This document shows positions 46,541 through 57,650 of a stretch of 64,000 nucleotides of DNA, one piece after another. Both the position numbers and the translations under genes were made by a program. Source of the DNA: Physcia stellaris (taxonomy: Eukaryota; Ascomycota; Lecanoromycetes; Caliciales; Physciaceae); the NCBI GenBank assembly GCA_018902385.1, contig JABSSW010000001.1, forward strand, positions 186,001-250,000, read 5' to 3'. Position 1 is the first letter of the stretch. Each line of letters opens with the position of its first letter. Below the pieces are notes generated by a model. The model was not told the origin of the DNA. It did not search any database and worked only from the letters and a program-made list of their open reading frames with translations.

Positions 46541-48205
46541 TCACTTCGCCAGCGCAACAACCTCCTTAATCTCCTCCCTCCACCCAGCGCCCCCATTCGC
46601 ATCGCTCTTAAAGAAGCACCCCGTCTCCGCCAACATGGGAAACGCCTGCGCAAAGCTCGGTCCCAGGCTCCAATTATCCAGATCCCTGAGATGCCGCTCA
46701 AACACGGGATTCATAGCCATCTCGCCCTCCTCGCCGGCAATGAGCGTGTCCTGCGCTTCGTACGGCCAATTCAGGGATAGGGTGATGGTGTAGGGGACGA
46801 AGAAGGCCTCGAAGGGGATGTCCGGGTGCAGGTAGACCATCTTGTCGCGCATGCGCGGCCAGGGGATGTTGTCGATCCAGGCCGGGTGCGGGGTCACGTG
46901 CTGCGACGCGAGCGGGACGATCCAGTCCGGGAGGCGCTCGTAGTTTTCCGGCGTGGGGCAGATCTGCCAGCGCATGGTCAGGAACATGATGTACAGCACC
47001 GCGATCTGCTCGGGCAGGTTCTTGATGTCCGGGAAGGTTTTGATGATGTCCGTGTAGACTTTCGAGAACGGGTGCGCGAAGTGCGCGCGCTCTGGGGTTT
47101 GCAGGGCGGAGAAGGAGGGGTAGGCTGGGCCGATGAGGTCGTGGGCGCTGAGGCCGTCGGCGGCGAGTTGGCGCCTTTCGCGGAGCAGGTCGAGGAGGAT
47201 GATGTCGAGGGGGCAGGTTGGGGCGCAATGTCGGAGAGGGTTGTTGTAAGCGCGGATCGAGGAGGAAAAGTCGGCTGGGGTCTTACCGTTTTTGGTTGGT
47301 TGGGAGGTGTGAATGGGGGTTGTTGCTGGGTGTGGATAGCTTGGGGTCACTGGCGTGTGATGTCGTCCATCGTGAGCCTGTCGGCCGTCAAGGATGAAGC
47401 CTACGTCTAGCTTCTCGTGGGCCGTCCGATTATCGAGGGCCTGTGCGATGTTGGCTCGTTGCCGGTCTATAGCATAGTTTGTAACTGTGGTCGGTGTCGC
47501 AAAGCCTGAGGCATGCGTCATTGGTGGCGTGGGTTGAAGGGCTTGAGGTGAGGCGCCGTAGGTAGATGTGCTAGAAGCGCTTCGGAGTGAAGGCGTATCT
47601 GGCACCGCTGGATGGGGTGCAAGTGCTGGCATGCTTGTAACGCTGTTGGGAGGGAGCGTTGTCCTAGGATTGCAATCCAGTCGCAACCCTGGCGTATCGC
47701 GCTGGCCGGGAGCAAGTTCGACTGCAGCGAAACTTGTTAGAAAGGAGTCTAAGGATATTCAATGTCCAGAAAGAGAAATTGAGAACGTACAAACACCAGA
47801 GGTACCATTTCCGCTTAACAGTGGCTGTAGGATGTTCAATACTTGGTTCAGCTTCCGCTTGATATCCTCGTTCTCGGCCTCGACCAGCTCTTTCTGGCGT
47901 ATAACATGTTGAAGGTCTTGGTATGGCTGCTGGGAGGTCAATTCAAGAATCTTCCTCTCCAACGCCTCAATTTGCCCTTTGGTCCGCTCACGGATAGCTC
48001 GCTGAGCTTCGCGGTCATTTGCACGTTTCTTGGCCAGTTGCTCTGGAGTAAGGTTGGCTACCCCTCTAGATCCTGTAGTGGAAGCTCTCCGTTTCTTATT
48101 AGCAGGGCCGTTGGTGGTAGAGTTAGTGGGCGATGTTCCATGATTCGTCGGTGTCGGGCCAGGGGCGGGGAGTTTGGAGTTGGACGAGGTTGACTGGGTG
48201 TCCAT
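46541..48205 (-). CDS. bZIP transcription factor with DUF3425, 531 aa
   Basis: Two exons on the minus strand, 47791-48205 and 46541-47721, in phase across a 69-nt intron. The basic region is in KKRANDREAQRAIRERTK (Asn and Arg correctly placed), followed directly by a leucine-zipper heptad stretch (IEALERKILELTSQQ and onward to VLNILQPLL). The C-terminal half is the fungal DUF3425 domain, including CPLDIILLDLLRERR, FLTMRWQICPTPENYERLPDW and HVTPHPAWIDNIPWPRMRD. Proteins of this architecture are nuclear regulators of stress, conidiation or secondary metabolism. It is the only transcription factor in the window, about 2 kb from the cluster at 50.4-61.4 kb, so it is a candidate regulator; that link is inference. 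The ORF is open upstream to 48364. Confidence 0.88.
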
Positions 48206-48712
48206 TCGAAGTGCTGGCTTACTGACTCGCTGTCTGCCGACGGGAGCATAGGTACGTCGCTTGATGCACAAGTACGAGTCCAATTGGGTGACTCGGTCAA
48301 GGCCACTCCGAATCTTGATGTCGCTTGAGTCATGTCTGATGCGCTCGGAACCGCTTGACCTCAAAGTCGGGACGCGCTAGCATTGAAGATGGTGCTACCC
48401 CTTTATTCTTCTCACTCCCCAAAATCCAAGTACCGTGTCTATGCACAAGTCATGCTATTCCTACGGCATTCGATGCATCATTCAGTACGACATCTACCTA
48501 GGACGATGGTGACGACTATCTACAACTGCTTGTTCATCATTGCGATCCACATACCCATCATTCGCGTATTGCTTTTCTGTAATATGACAGCTGCACCTAC
48601 CCAGGGTGGCCTGACTGATTGATTGATCATTGGTCGTTGTCCATGAACTCCTCGCTATGCATCAAAAAGCACTAATATCGTAGATTCGCGGTGCGTATTT
48701 CGTCCGTCATGT
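48206..48712. promoter_or_regulatory. Promoter of the bZIP gene, 3' flank of RIB1
   Basis: About 510 bp between tandem minus-strand genes. A repetitive CAT-rich stretch, nothing specific. Confidence 0.5.
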
Positions 48713-49825
48713 CTACTCGATCATGTGACCCATTTTTCCTATCTAAAAAGCCGAATTAGCCAAGATAGTTTTGATCTTTCTCGTGATTGCGCCTACCTTG
48801 GTCCTCAAATAACCCTCGATCTCGTCGCTATGTATACCTTTCTTCCCTCCCGTCTTCCATGCCAGAGGAATCATCGCAACCCTCTCCTTCACGACGACCT
48901 CTCTATTCGGACCCTCAACCGCACGAACTTTGTCTGGATTGTTCGTGAGCAGTCTAATGCCCCTGTCACCGCCAAGGCCTAGGTCCATCAGCATAGCCGT
49001 AGCCATGCCATAGCTTCTCGCGTCCGCTGGGTGTCGAAGCAGCAGATTCGCCTCCACCGTGTCCGACCCAAGATCCTGTAAGTTATAGGCCTTCAATTTC
49101 TCACCAAGACCTATCCCTCGACCCTCTTGCCGTAGATATATGATCACTCCACCGCTCGAAGTGGGTAGGGACATCAGCCGTGCTGCTTCATCTAATTGTT
49201 CTCCACAGTCGCACCGCGCAGACCAAGCCGTCTCGCCTGTATAACATTCAGAATGTATTCGGACTAGTGGCGCGGTATGGATCTCGGGCTCCGTAGGCTG
49301 CGGGATCGACGATTGAGAGTCAATGCGACTTGACGTGCGTCCAGGGTGCAATCGTCCTGTGTATGCGCCTCGAGTCATCCGGTCTCTTTCTGTCTCCCCA
49401 GGCCACACTGCATGTAGCGACTTTGATCGTATATTATCTCCAAACACAATTGCCAAGTGTTCCTTCCCATCTACGTTATTTTGATAAAGATGGAGGAACA
49501 TCTCGGCTCCTGTCACGGTTGGAATTCGCGCGCGCACAATGCATTCGACTTGCGGAAGTTTTTCAAGGAGCTTGGGAGGTCTCTGCGAAGAGGTATCGAC
49601 TGGCACCGATTTGGGTTCTTTCTGATGGGAAGGAGTTGCCGAACCTGGGGTAGACGGTGGAGTGAAGGCAGGGCTGAGAAGGGTACTTGGGGGCGGAGAA
49701 CCCGATCTGCTGTCATTGAGGTCATAATCAGGGATCTTTCTACTTAGCAATGGGCTAGGAGAGTACAATGGCGACGCATGGGAGGGAAGATCTGGCATTG
49801 CGTGTCGTAGAAGGAGAGCTGGCAT
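48713..49825 (-). CDS. RIB1: GTP cyclohydrolase II (riboflavin synthesis), 352 aa
   Basis: Two exons on the minus strand, 48797-49825 and 48713-48742. The last exon encodes only IGKMGHMIE and is joined at GYLRTK by an intron with a CTAAT branch point. Catalytic signatures are the zinc site [34 protein letters not shown] and DTVEANLLL. The enzyme opens the imidazole ring of GTP to form 2,5-diamino-6-ribosylamino-4(3H)-pyrimidinone phosphate, the first committed step to riboflavin. The N-terminal 85 or so residues are Pro/Ser-rich and not conserved. Reading without the intron would end in a different tail. Confidence 0.92.
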
Positions 49826-50408
49826 GTTGTGGAGTTCTCAGCTCCGTCATCCTCGTGGGCGCTCGGAGGTTTTGTGGACGCCTTTTGGGCTCGGGCCGGA
49901 GACCGTTTCCGAAAGCCGGAGCTCGTGTCATGATGCATAAGTACAGCAAGTAAAAAGGTGGCGAGGGTAGCAGCAGCTCACGGAAAAGGAGTTGATCAAA
50001 ACTTTTCTGGATTATGTCGGTTGAATTGCCATGATATAGTTACCCCAGCCGCATCATTTGTGAATTGGTGCGACCGTACAAAGAAGAAATAACCAAACCC
50101 CCAAATCCCCACCTCCCAGATATGAAAAATCAAGAACCGATATCCCGACTTCAAAAAACAATCGACTTCAGAAAGTCCATACACATCTGTATACATGTAA
50201 TATCCCGAATCCCAAGGCGGGTAGTAACCTCTATTCTGACAAATAGTCCACATCCTCCACCGCCACTCACTCTTTCTACAGAGCGAGCAATCTACCATCA
50301 TCTTTCCAAACACGGGATCGCTGTCCTCGACGAAGTAAGGGAACAAATATACCAATGAATCACCTTCCAACCCAGCACTTCCTCCACCCACTCCCCAATC
50401 ATTAACCC
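49826..50408. promoter_or_regulatory. Promoter of GTP cyclohydrolase II, 3' flank of dehydrogenase
   Basis: About 580 bp between tandem minus-strand genes. Small ORFs only. Confidence 0.5.
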
Positions 50409-52168
50409 CTACTCGCACATCTCCAAAATCCTCAACACATCCCCTACCTCCTTCAACCTCACCGGATTCGTCTTACACCAACGATCCTTCAAACTGCCCT
50501 TTGCAAGCTCCTCCCACTTCTCCCTGCCAACCCCCACCTCCCTCAACGACCGCGGCATGCCCAGTTCGCGGAAAATTGCATCCAGTAAAGCGCCCAGATC
50601 GCAGCCCGAGCGTTTCCAGTGCGCGAAATCGAGGCTTTTTAAGTGGGGATCCTGAAGTAGGAAATTTGAATCTGGGGTGGAGTTTGGGTTCGAGGTCAAA
50701 TTTGACTTTGATTTCAGAGCTGGCTGTGGAAGTGGATTTGAATCTGAACCGGGAACCGGGTCTAAATCCCAGGGTCCGAGTGATGAGGCTTTCGCGGCAG
50801 AGTCCTCACCGACAGGATCCGAAGCACAATCCGCAAAGCCTCCCAAAACCGCCTCCACAACCAGCGCCTGAGCCGCCGCGTTAACCTCTTTATTGAAGCG
50901 ACAGACGGCCGGCAGCAGCACGCAACTGGTCTCCCCGTGGCCGACTCCCAGCGGGCCCAGCTGATGCCCGATGCCGTGGCTGGCGCCCATGCTCACGCCG
51001 CCGAGCGGGGCTTTGATGGCTTCGAGTGCGCCGAGCTGGCAGCTCAGTCTCTGCTCTCTTTGCTCTTTCTCCTTTTCCTCCTCATCCTTCGCCCATTCGT
51101 TACCATCGATTCTCCCGTCCCCATCCCCACTCCCTTTCCTAGATCCCCCACCCTCCCCCGCTCTCTTCGCCCCCAATAACCCACTCACCAACCTCCTCAA
51201 TCCCCTAACCGCGCTCCCAGTCCCAATCTCAGAAGCGTTCGCGGAGCAAATCGCCTCAACGCAATGATCGACTGCTCTCACGCCGGTGCTGAGCCACACT
51301 CGCAGGGGCGTGGTGGCAGCGAGATCGGGGTCCAGGATGACGAGACGGGGGCCGAGGGACGGGTCCTGGAAGGAGTGTTTGTGGTGCGTGCTATCGTCGG
51401 TCGCCCCCGCGATGGGAGTGTACTCGCCCGCTGAGAGCGTGGTTGGGATGCTGATTATTGGGATGGTGGCCGCGTGCCGGTGGGTGGGCGGATTCGGGGA
51501 GTCGAAGGGGAGGGTAGAGAGGGTTGTGGGGGTGAAGGTTGAGTTGGCGATGGCCTGGGTGCGGTTAGTAGGGGGGCTGCTTTGGCGGGCTTGGTCTTCT
51601 AAGGACTGAGGTGGCGAATGGAGGAGAACTTGGGGAGGGAAGGGGGGTTTTATGGTGAGTGGTAGGCTTTTGGTTTGTGTCGAGTTGTTTTTTTTTGGAA
51701 GACTTACGAACACGACCACCTTGGCAGCATCCGTCAGACTACCTCCTCCAAGCGTGACCAGACAATTGGCGTTCGTATCCCTGACTTCCTGCGCGATCTT
51801 GATGATATCGGAATAGAAAGTATGAGGTTTCACACCGCGCCAGATTCCAACCACGGTGTCTTCTCCCAGCAGTCCGTCGATGGCTGCGTGCCCCAGCCGT
51901 CCGTCGATGGCTACGTGCAAGCGGGCCAGGTCATCCGTATTCTCACTCAGGGACTTGGATACCAGTATATAGACCCGAGTGGCCCGAAACGTTTCGGCGA
52001 TGTGTTTAGCGCAGGCCTGCGGGAAGGGTAGGCCGTACGAGACGTAGGGGGAGGGGTGGGGGATGTTCCGGGTGGGAAGGCGGCAAAATAGGTTTCTTGG
52101 GGGGTGGTGCTCTCTATTGTGTTCCCGTTTATGCCGTTGGGGCTAATTATTGTCGATAGAGACTCCAC
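50409..52168 (-). CDS. Iron-containing alcohol dehydrogenase / maleylacetate-reductase-like, about 535 aa
   Basis: Two exons on the minus strand: 51708-52168 (needing one added base) and 50409-51554. The 153-nt intron is in frame and stop-free, with clear GTAAGT and CCCAG ends. Landmarks are VSYGLPFPQACAKHIAETF, the cofactor segment VTLGGGSLTDAAKV, and the metal-binding region GASHGIGHQLGPLGVGHGE. Starting at the Met at 52168, the frame is lost at a run of five C (52047-52051). One more C makes PPPYVSYGLPF continuous and brings exon 1 to 462 nt. Two low-complexity insertions are unusual: a Glu/Lys/Gly-rich one and a Ser/Pro/Asn one near the C-terminus. The family reduces maleylacetate or aldehydes with NAD(P)H. 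It may act in the neighbouring pathway. Confidence 0.85.
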
Positions 52169-54138
52169 TGGTGCCGAAGAGTGGACTTGCCCATTCGCTG
52201 CATTGCTTTTTGCCGGTCGGCTCCGCGGGTTGGTGCAAATTTGACGTGCTTTGCTTCTGGGCTTTTATTTGCTTGTGGGCTCAGGAGCCGTTCTTGACCG
52301 TGGGCTACCAGCCTGAGGAACTTTGAACTATCTCCGTTCACTGGAGCTGGGATTGACCCGGAATCTATGCCATCTGTAAGATCCTCTGTTCGGACAGCGT
52401 TACTTTCGTTACTAGTATCGGTTGGCGCTTGGACTTCGCCTTCACGTATTGCGTTTGCGGACGAAAGATCATCACTGGTCTCACGATGGCGGCTGACGGC
52501 TTCGTGTACCGATGGCTGACTGAATGGTTCTCGAATGTGGTTGAGGGCGGTATCTTCCCTTAGATCATTCAAGACGCCTTCTCTTGGCTGTGTACTGCCA
52601 TTGCGCGCCACTTCATCGCATTGCAGACCAGCCTTGTCGGCTCCTCCGGCAAGTTTGTCAACAAAATCGCTCACTCTCAACTGGAAAAAGTTTTCGACCC
52701 CCATATCAATGAAATGCTGGATCTCCCTCGACTGCTCTGGCTGAAACCGGCTTCGAAGATTGACTTCAAGCTTACGACCAACATACTCGGGGGTATCATT
52801 TCGCCAAGGATGACCGGTAGGGTATTCTACCACAACTTCCTCAAGCCGCTCATGGTGAAACAATGTTACTGATAGACCATTCGCGGCGCTTCTTTTGGTG
52901 TCCGAGTGATAGTCAGCGGTAAACTGCTTGTCCTCAACCATTTCAATTTTCTGGCGTAAGTTGTCGACACGGGGATCGGATGCCCAAGGGGAATTATCAT
53001 CATAGTCTTCGGACGTGATCATTGAACCTTTCAGTAGGACTACTGAGATCATGTATTGCATACAGTGATCGCGATCAGCTGCATTCGTGAGTTTCCCCTG
53101 CTTGTTGATAATGATCATCGCAGGTTCCTGAGTCCGCACGAGGATGTGGCTGATAGCCTCATCGAGCCCGAGGTCATAGTGACGATCTTGTAAAGTCTTT
53201 GATAAAATCAAGGCTGCTTCAACTGCCGAAGCAGCGTGTCCTTCCGCGGGATGTATCTTGAAAAACACGTTCTCAATCACCCAGCTACCAAACGGCTTGG
53301 GCAGTTCGAAGTGTCTACCACCCATGATAGTAGCATAGAAGCCCCATTTCGGATCCGTGAGAGCGGTCGGTGCACCAGGCTGCCCGCTCTTCGCCATAAG
53401 GGCTAGATGTACGGCCCGCATGCATGCATCTCCTGCAGCCCAGCCTTTACGCGGGCCGGAGTTGGGGGACTGTCGGAAAGATCGCAGCGGACCAGCATCG
53501 ATGAATGCATGTGACAATGCTGCGAGCGTCTGTTGCTCTGTACAGCCAATCATATGAGCGATCACTGCTGTGGACGCCACGCGGACAAGTATTGTATGAT
53601 CAATGCCAGACTTGTTGAACGCATTTCGGATCTGGAAACAGCCTTGGATTTCGTAGGCTTTGATGATGGCTTCAAGTACCACTCTCATCGAGACGCTTGG
53701 AGTGCCACTCGTGCGGGAGGTACGATCAAGCCAGTCGGATACAGCAAGGATGGCGCCAATGTTATCTTCTCATCAAAATCAGCATCTATTGCCTTAAGAA
53801 GACCACATCTACCGACCAGACGGATGATCCCATTCAGCGCCTGGCAATGCATCTTTATGGTCCAAATAGCGAATCAAAGATCCGAGATCAAATGCGCCTT
53901 TGACGGGGTCTACCTGAAATGTTGTCCCTGGGATTTTGAAGCCGTTGGGTACAGTTGTTCCCTCAACCACAGGTCCAATGATTGCGCGGCTCTCTGGATT
54001 CTTCTCCAGGGTCTCCAGTGCACAACCGACAGCATCGAAGAGGGCGACTTTGGCGCGCTCCCAGGCGTATTCGCTTGAGATGGTATAACCAAAGACATAA
54101 TCTTTAACATCGACAAGTATCTGATCGTATTGAGACAT
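52147..54138 (-). CDS. 2-methylcitrate-dehydratase-like enzyme (PrpD/MmgE family), 646 aa
   Basis: Two exons on the minus strand, 53817-54138 and 52147-53765, in phase across a 51-nt intron. Conserved family segments are LGSLIRYLDHKDAL, SDNIGAILAVSDW, FNKSGIDHTILVRVAS, RQSPNSGPRKGWAAGDACMR and ELPKPFGSWVIENVFFKIHP. The core ends near residue 482 (SDFVDKLAGG). It is followed by about 164 residues of polar low-complexity sequence, ending SLYRQ, that relatives lack. The last 22 bp overlap the start of the downstream dehydrogenase gene. The family dehydrates 2-methylcitrate to methylaconitate; alkylcitrate dehydratases of secondary pathways are close relatives. Next to a citrate-synthase-like gene, the latter role is attractive. 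No peroxisomal signal is visible. Confidence 0.88.
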
Positions 54139-55110
54139 TCTGACCTCGATCGGTTGTTGCAAGCTTGGCCGCCCGCCTGAAGTGTTCTGGACTTGGTTTT
54201 CTTTATTATGACAAAGCTTCCTGGTGAGAGCTCCGAGGTATTCTTGATATAGTCTTTCAATACCGAGAGTCGGCACAATTTTCAAAGTGCATGAACGGTG
54301 AGCCTACACCATGACAAAGACCAGTAAACAGCCAACGACTTCCACATCTTGACTATCTCCCAACTGACATAGCAGATCAGCCTTGACATCATCCCCATAG
54401 GTTGGGGGAATCACGTTCCCACACCTCCCCAACGAGAAATGACGAACGGATATCCAACAACCGAGGGCGACCGACACGCGATCTCAACAAGACTGGTTGA
54501 AGGCCATCGCACTCCCATGCACAGTTGTGGCACTCTTTTTACAGGTATAGATCCAGGTGAGGCTAGGCCCGAGGGAAACGCGCTAGGGATACGATCCATC
54601 AGGGGATGGATGATCGAAAGCAGGAGTCCGAGACCTTCCTTCGGTGTCGAGTGGATGAGCTCATCGGGCATATGATAAACGGAACGTGGAGGCTCGAAGC
54701 CGGCGATTCCGTAGATATGGCTTAGCAGGGGTAGAGTCAGATCTGGTACTAAAAGCTTGACCTACGCAGGCTTTCGGGCTATCAAGACTCATCTTCGCGA
54801 AAAGTTGAAGACTTCCTGTAAGTGGCAAAAGGAAGTTCGCTCTAGGGCTGTACGAGGACCACCGTACGAGATGGCCAGTGCTTGTAGAATCCCAGATAAT
54901 ATAGCTGAAATATTTTCACTAGCTATCGAAGCGTCCACTCCCGTTCCCATGCATGACTTACGCCATCGCTCAAACGAATTCGCGCACCTACGTCCACTCT
55001 ACAGATATATCGAGTCATTGCGGCTGCTTTTCGAAAATTGGAAACGATCCCCACCCTAGCGTACGAGCGGCCAACGGCACAAATATCTTATGCTTAGGAT
55101 CGAGGTATTC
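54139..55110. promoter_or_regulatory. Promoter of the PrpD gene, 3' flank of the synthase
   Basis: About 970 bp. ORFs of about 86-100 codons on both strands have no recognisable domain. Confidence 0.5.
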
Positions 55111-56598
55111 TCAATCTTTAGCGTCAAGATTCCCAGTGTAAAGCTGCTGCGGCCTCCAAAGTCGAGCCGGCTGGTTCATAGCTTCACGCCAATGTGCCAT
55201 AACACCGGGGCACCGTGAGACCATAGTCAGTGGTAGGACGATCTCTGCTGGAAAACCTCTGCAAACAGGAAAAAGGGTCAGCTTTGCTTCTTCGAGAATT
55301 CAGAGATTGGCCTTACAGCGCCATGTAAACAAAGCTCCCGTAGAGGTCGGCATTAGCTTTCAATTGACGAGAAGTGAAGTATTTATCCTGCGAAGCTATC
55401 CGATCGATTTCGAGGGCAACGCTGAGGAAGTTGCTCTGCTCCGCTCTTTTATCGGTAAACTCATCAAGCAGTCTAATGTTTCCGCTTAGGGTCAGCATGT
55501 GTCGTGGTACAGAGAGGTCACAGTATAGCCTACTTACTCTCGAATGTAGGTACTTCTAGGATCGGTAGTCTTGTAGATCCTATGGCCATATCCAAATAAT
55601 CTGAACTTTTTCGCTTTAACATCTTCGATGAGCTTCGGTACATTTGCTGGATCTCCTACACGTTCTATCGTTTTGAAAGCTGTTTCAATTGCACCTCCAT
55701 GCAATGGCCCATAAGCCGCAGAAATCGAGGCGATGGAGCAGCTGAAGGGGTCCGCAAGTGTAGAAGCGACATGCAAAAATGCGGCGGTAGAATTAGTCAA
55801 CTCGTGATCCGCGTAAAGAACCCACAATCGCTCCAGGCAATCGACATGTCTCGGATCAGGCTTGCCGTTTTCATCCACAAAACTCATCATGTTGAGCATA
55901 TTTTCGATGTATGATCCATTTGGGTCTGGGGAAGTGAAGCTACGTTCCGTGAGCCGACAGTATGACATCGCAACCACGGCGCCTAGAGCCGAAAGCACAC
56001 GAACGATCTGCGTGTCGACCTTTTCGGAATGACCTTGATAAAGGTTCTTGCCTTCAAAAGCAGGTATGACGGTGGGGTCGGCACCGCACCAGGCTGACAG
56101 GCCGGCAGTCACCATTGTCAATAGAGGTGTGTCCGGCGGGAATGATCGTAGAACATCCTGAACAATGTTGGGGGCAACCATTTCTGTAGCGAGCTGCTTC
56201 TTGTAGTCATGCCTCTCAACTGGTGAAGGGAGGTGTCCCCAGATAAGCAGAAAGGTAACATCCTCGAATTGTTTTTTCCCCACCAGATCGGATATTGAGT
56301 GATCTCTGTAATGAATCGCACCCTTTATGCCGTCTACATGTGTGATTTTTGACTCCATTACGGCGGTATTCTGGAAGCCTTGGTCAAGTACTCGAAGTCC
56401 AGCCTGATCAGAGGTTCTGATTTGCATGAAACTCGTCGCATCGACGACATTATCATGAATTGGGAGCTCATACTGGCGTGAGGTCCGCGAGTCCGTGATA
56501 TGTAGGTATCCCGTGGGCTTTGGCCCCTTTGAGACAAAAAACCTTTGAAAACGAAGAATGAGTCGGTCGATCAAAGAAAGGAGCCCGTTGAAGAGCAT
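55111..56598 (-). CDS. Citrate-synthase-like enzyme (methylcitrate / alkylcitrate synthase type), 454 aa
   Basis: Three exons on the minus strand: 55538-56598, 55317-55472 and 55111-55258. All are in phase (1365 nt). Catalytic signatures are LYADHELTNSTAAF with its His (near residue 265), SAAYGPLHGGA (His near 300) and FGYGHRIYK (His near 339), plus VALEIDRIA in exon 2. The N-terminal segment LLSLIDRLILRFQRFF is an amphipathic, Arg-containing helix that could target mitochondria. The enzyme condenses an acyl-CoA with oxaloacetate. Acceptor length cannot be read from the motifs: propionyl-CoA would give methylcitrate, longer chains alkylcitrates. The pairing with the PrpD gene argues for a dedicated pathway. 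An upstream in-frame start (56793) seems less likely. Confidence 0.9.
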
Positions 56599-57650
56599 GG
56601 TGATATCCGAACCTGAATGAAGAAATAAATGGGCGAGGTGATGGCTGGCATCTTCAGCTACAAAGCCACCACAGGCTCGACTATAAATCACTCGAGGCTC
56701 AAGGAACCTAGGAGCAAATGGAACGTGCCCGGAATAGCTCGCGTAGCCAGCATCAAGACGTCGCCCATTTCGGTCTGTGACAATGATTCGCAACGATCAG
56801 CTCATGGCCTGCTGACAATCTCTGATGGAGGGTCATCTCCCCTCAAACTATGCTTAACGAACAGTATTGGGCTCCTGTAGCCGACTGATCTGTCGTCAAG
56901 ATAGTCATCGTTTCTTCCTCCTCGCGTGAAGCTGCTGGCAGATGGCGCTCCATCGTGAAGGCATAACGACCCATCGACAGATTGGGAGGGTTTTCTCTCC
57001 ACCATATTTGATTGCTTGATGACGACAAGCTTGAATAGACTCGGATTCGCTCGGCTTAGGGATGTTCGCCCTATTGTTGTCGTAGGTAAATTGACAGAAA
57101 ACCACAACAATTGGTGATTGAGGTGTTGCTCGTCCGAACGGAGGGTGTGGACCTTACCTCGTAGTATTTATCTTTACTGATCTACCTTATTAGCGCCCCA
57201 ATAGAAATTGTCGGGACGAATGTCCTTCGACTCCTTCCTGCACTCGAAACTGAGATCATGCAGCATACTAAACGACCGCTAGTGAGCCGTAAGACTCTCT
57301 AGGCTCTAGCACTGTTTAGTCTTGTGCTAGAGTTCTGACTAGCACACAGTCTAGTACCACTAGTAGTGCTTGATATCACTAGATTCATTACACTGATTTC
57401 GACCAATAGATACGGTTAGTTTAATATAGTCACGCATAAATTTTATGAAAGTGTAGGGGTAAACAGACCGTCGATTTCGCCCCTTGCAAGCGCAATTTAG
57501 CTTCCTACATGTCGAAACTCCCCCATTATCTGAGATCGCCATCATTACGAAGTGTCTCAACTGGAAATGTCTATGATGCCAATGGCTTAATAGCCGCATG
57601 GGACACTAATGTTTGTGGAGGGAGGCATTATGTCAGATTGGAGAGTCTCG
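56599..57650. promoter_or_regulatory. Promoter of the synthase, 3' flank of the P450
   Basis: About 1.05 kb. Includes a short stretch near 57290-57370 with several repeats of CTAG (TCTAG, CTAGC, ACTAG types). Nothing else recognised. Confidence 0.5.

Noticed and set aside
46698-47410. Long ORFs (176 and 194 codons) overlapping the bZIP gene in other frames and the opposite strand
   Set aside because: They are GC-rich shadows of the DUF3425 coding sequence.
51555-51707. A 51-residue insertion in the iron-type dehydrogenase
   Set aside because: It has GTAAGT and CCCAG ends, 153 nt, in frame. It is an intron, and splicing gives VVVF-AIANSTF.
53533-54078. A 181-codon plus-strand ORF opposite the PrpD gene
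   Set aside because: Antisense shadow of the conserved PrpD exons, with no domain.
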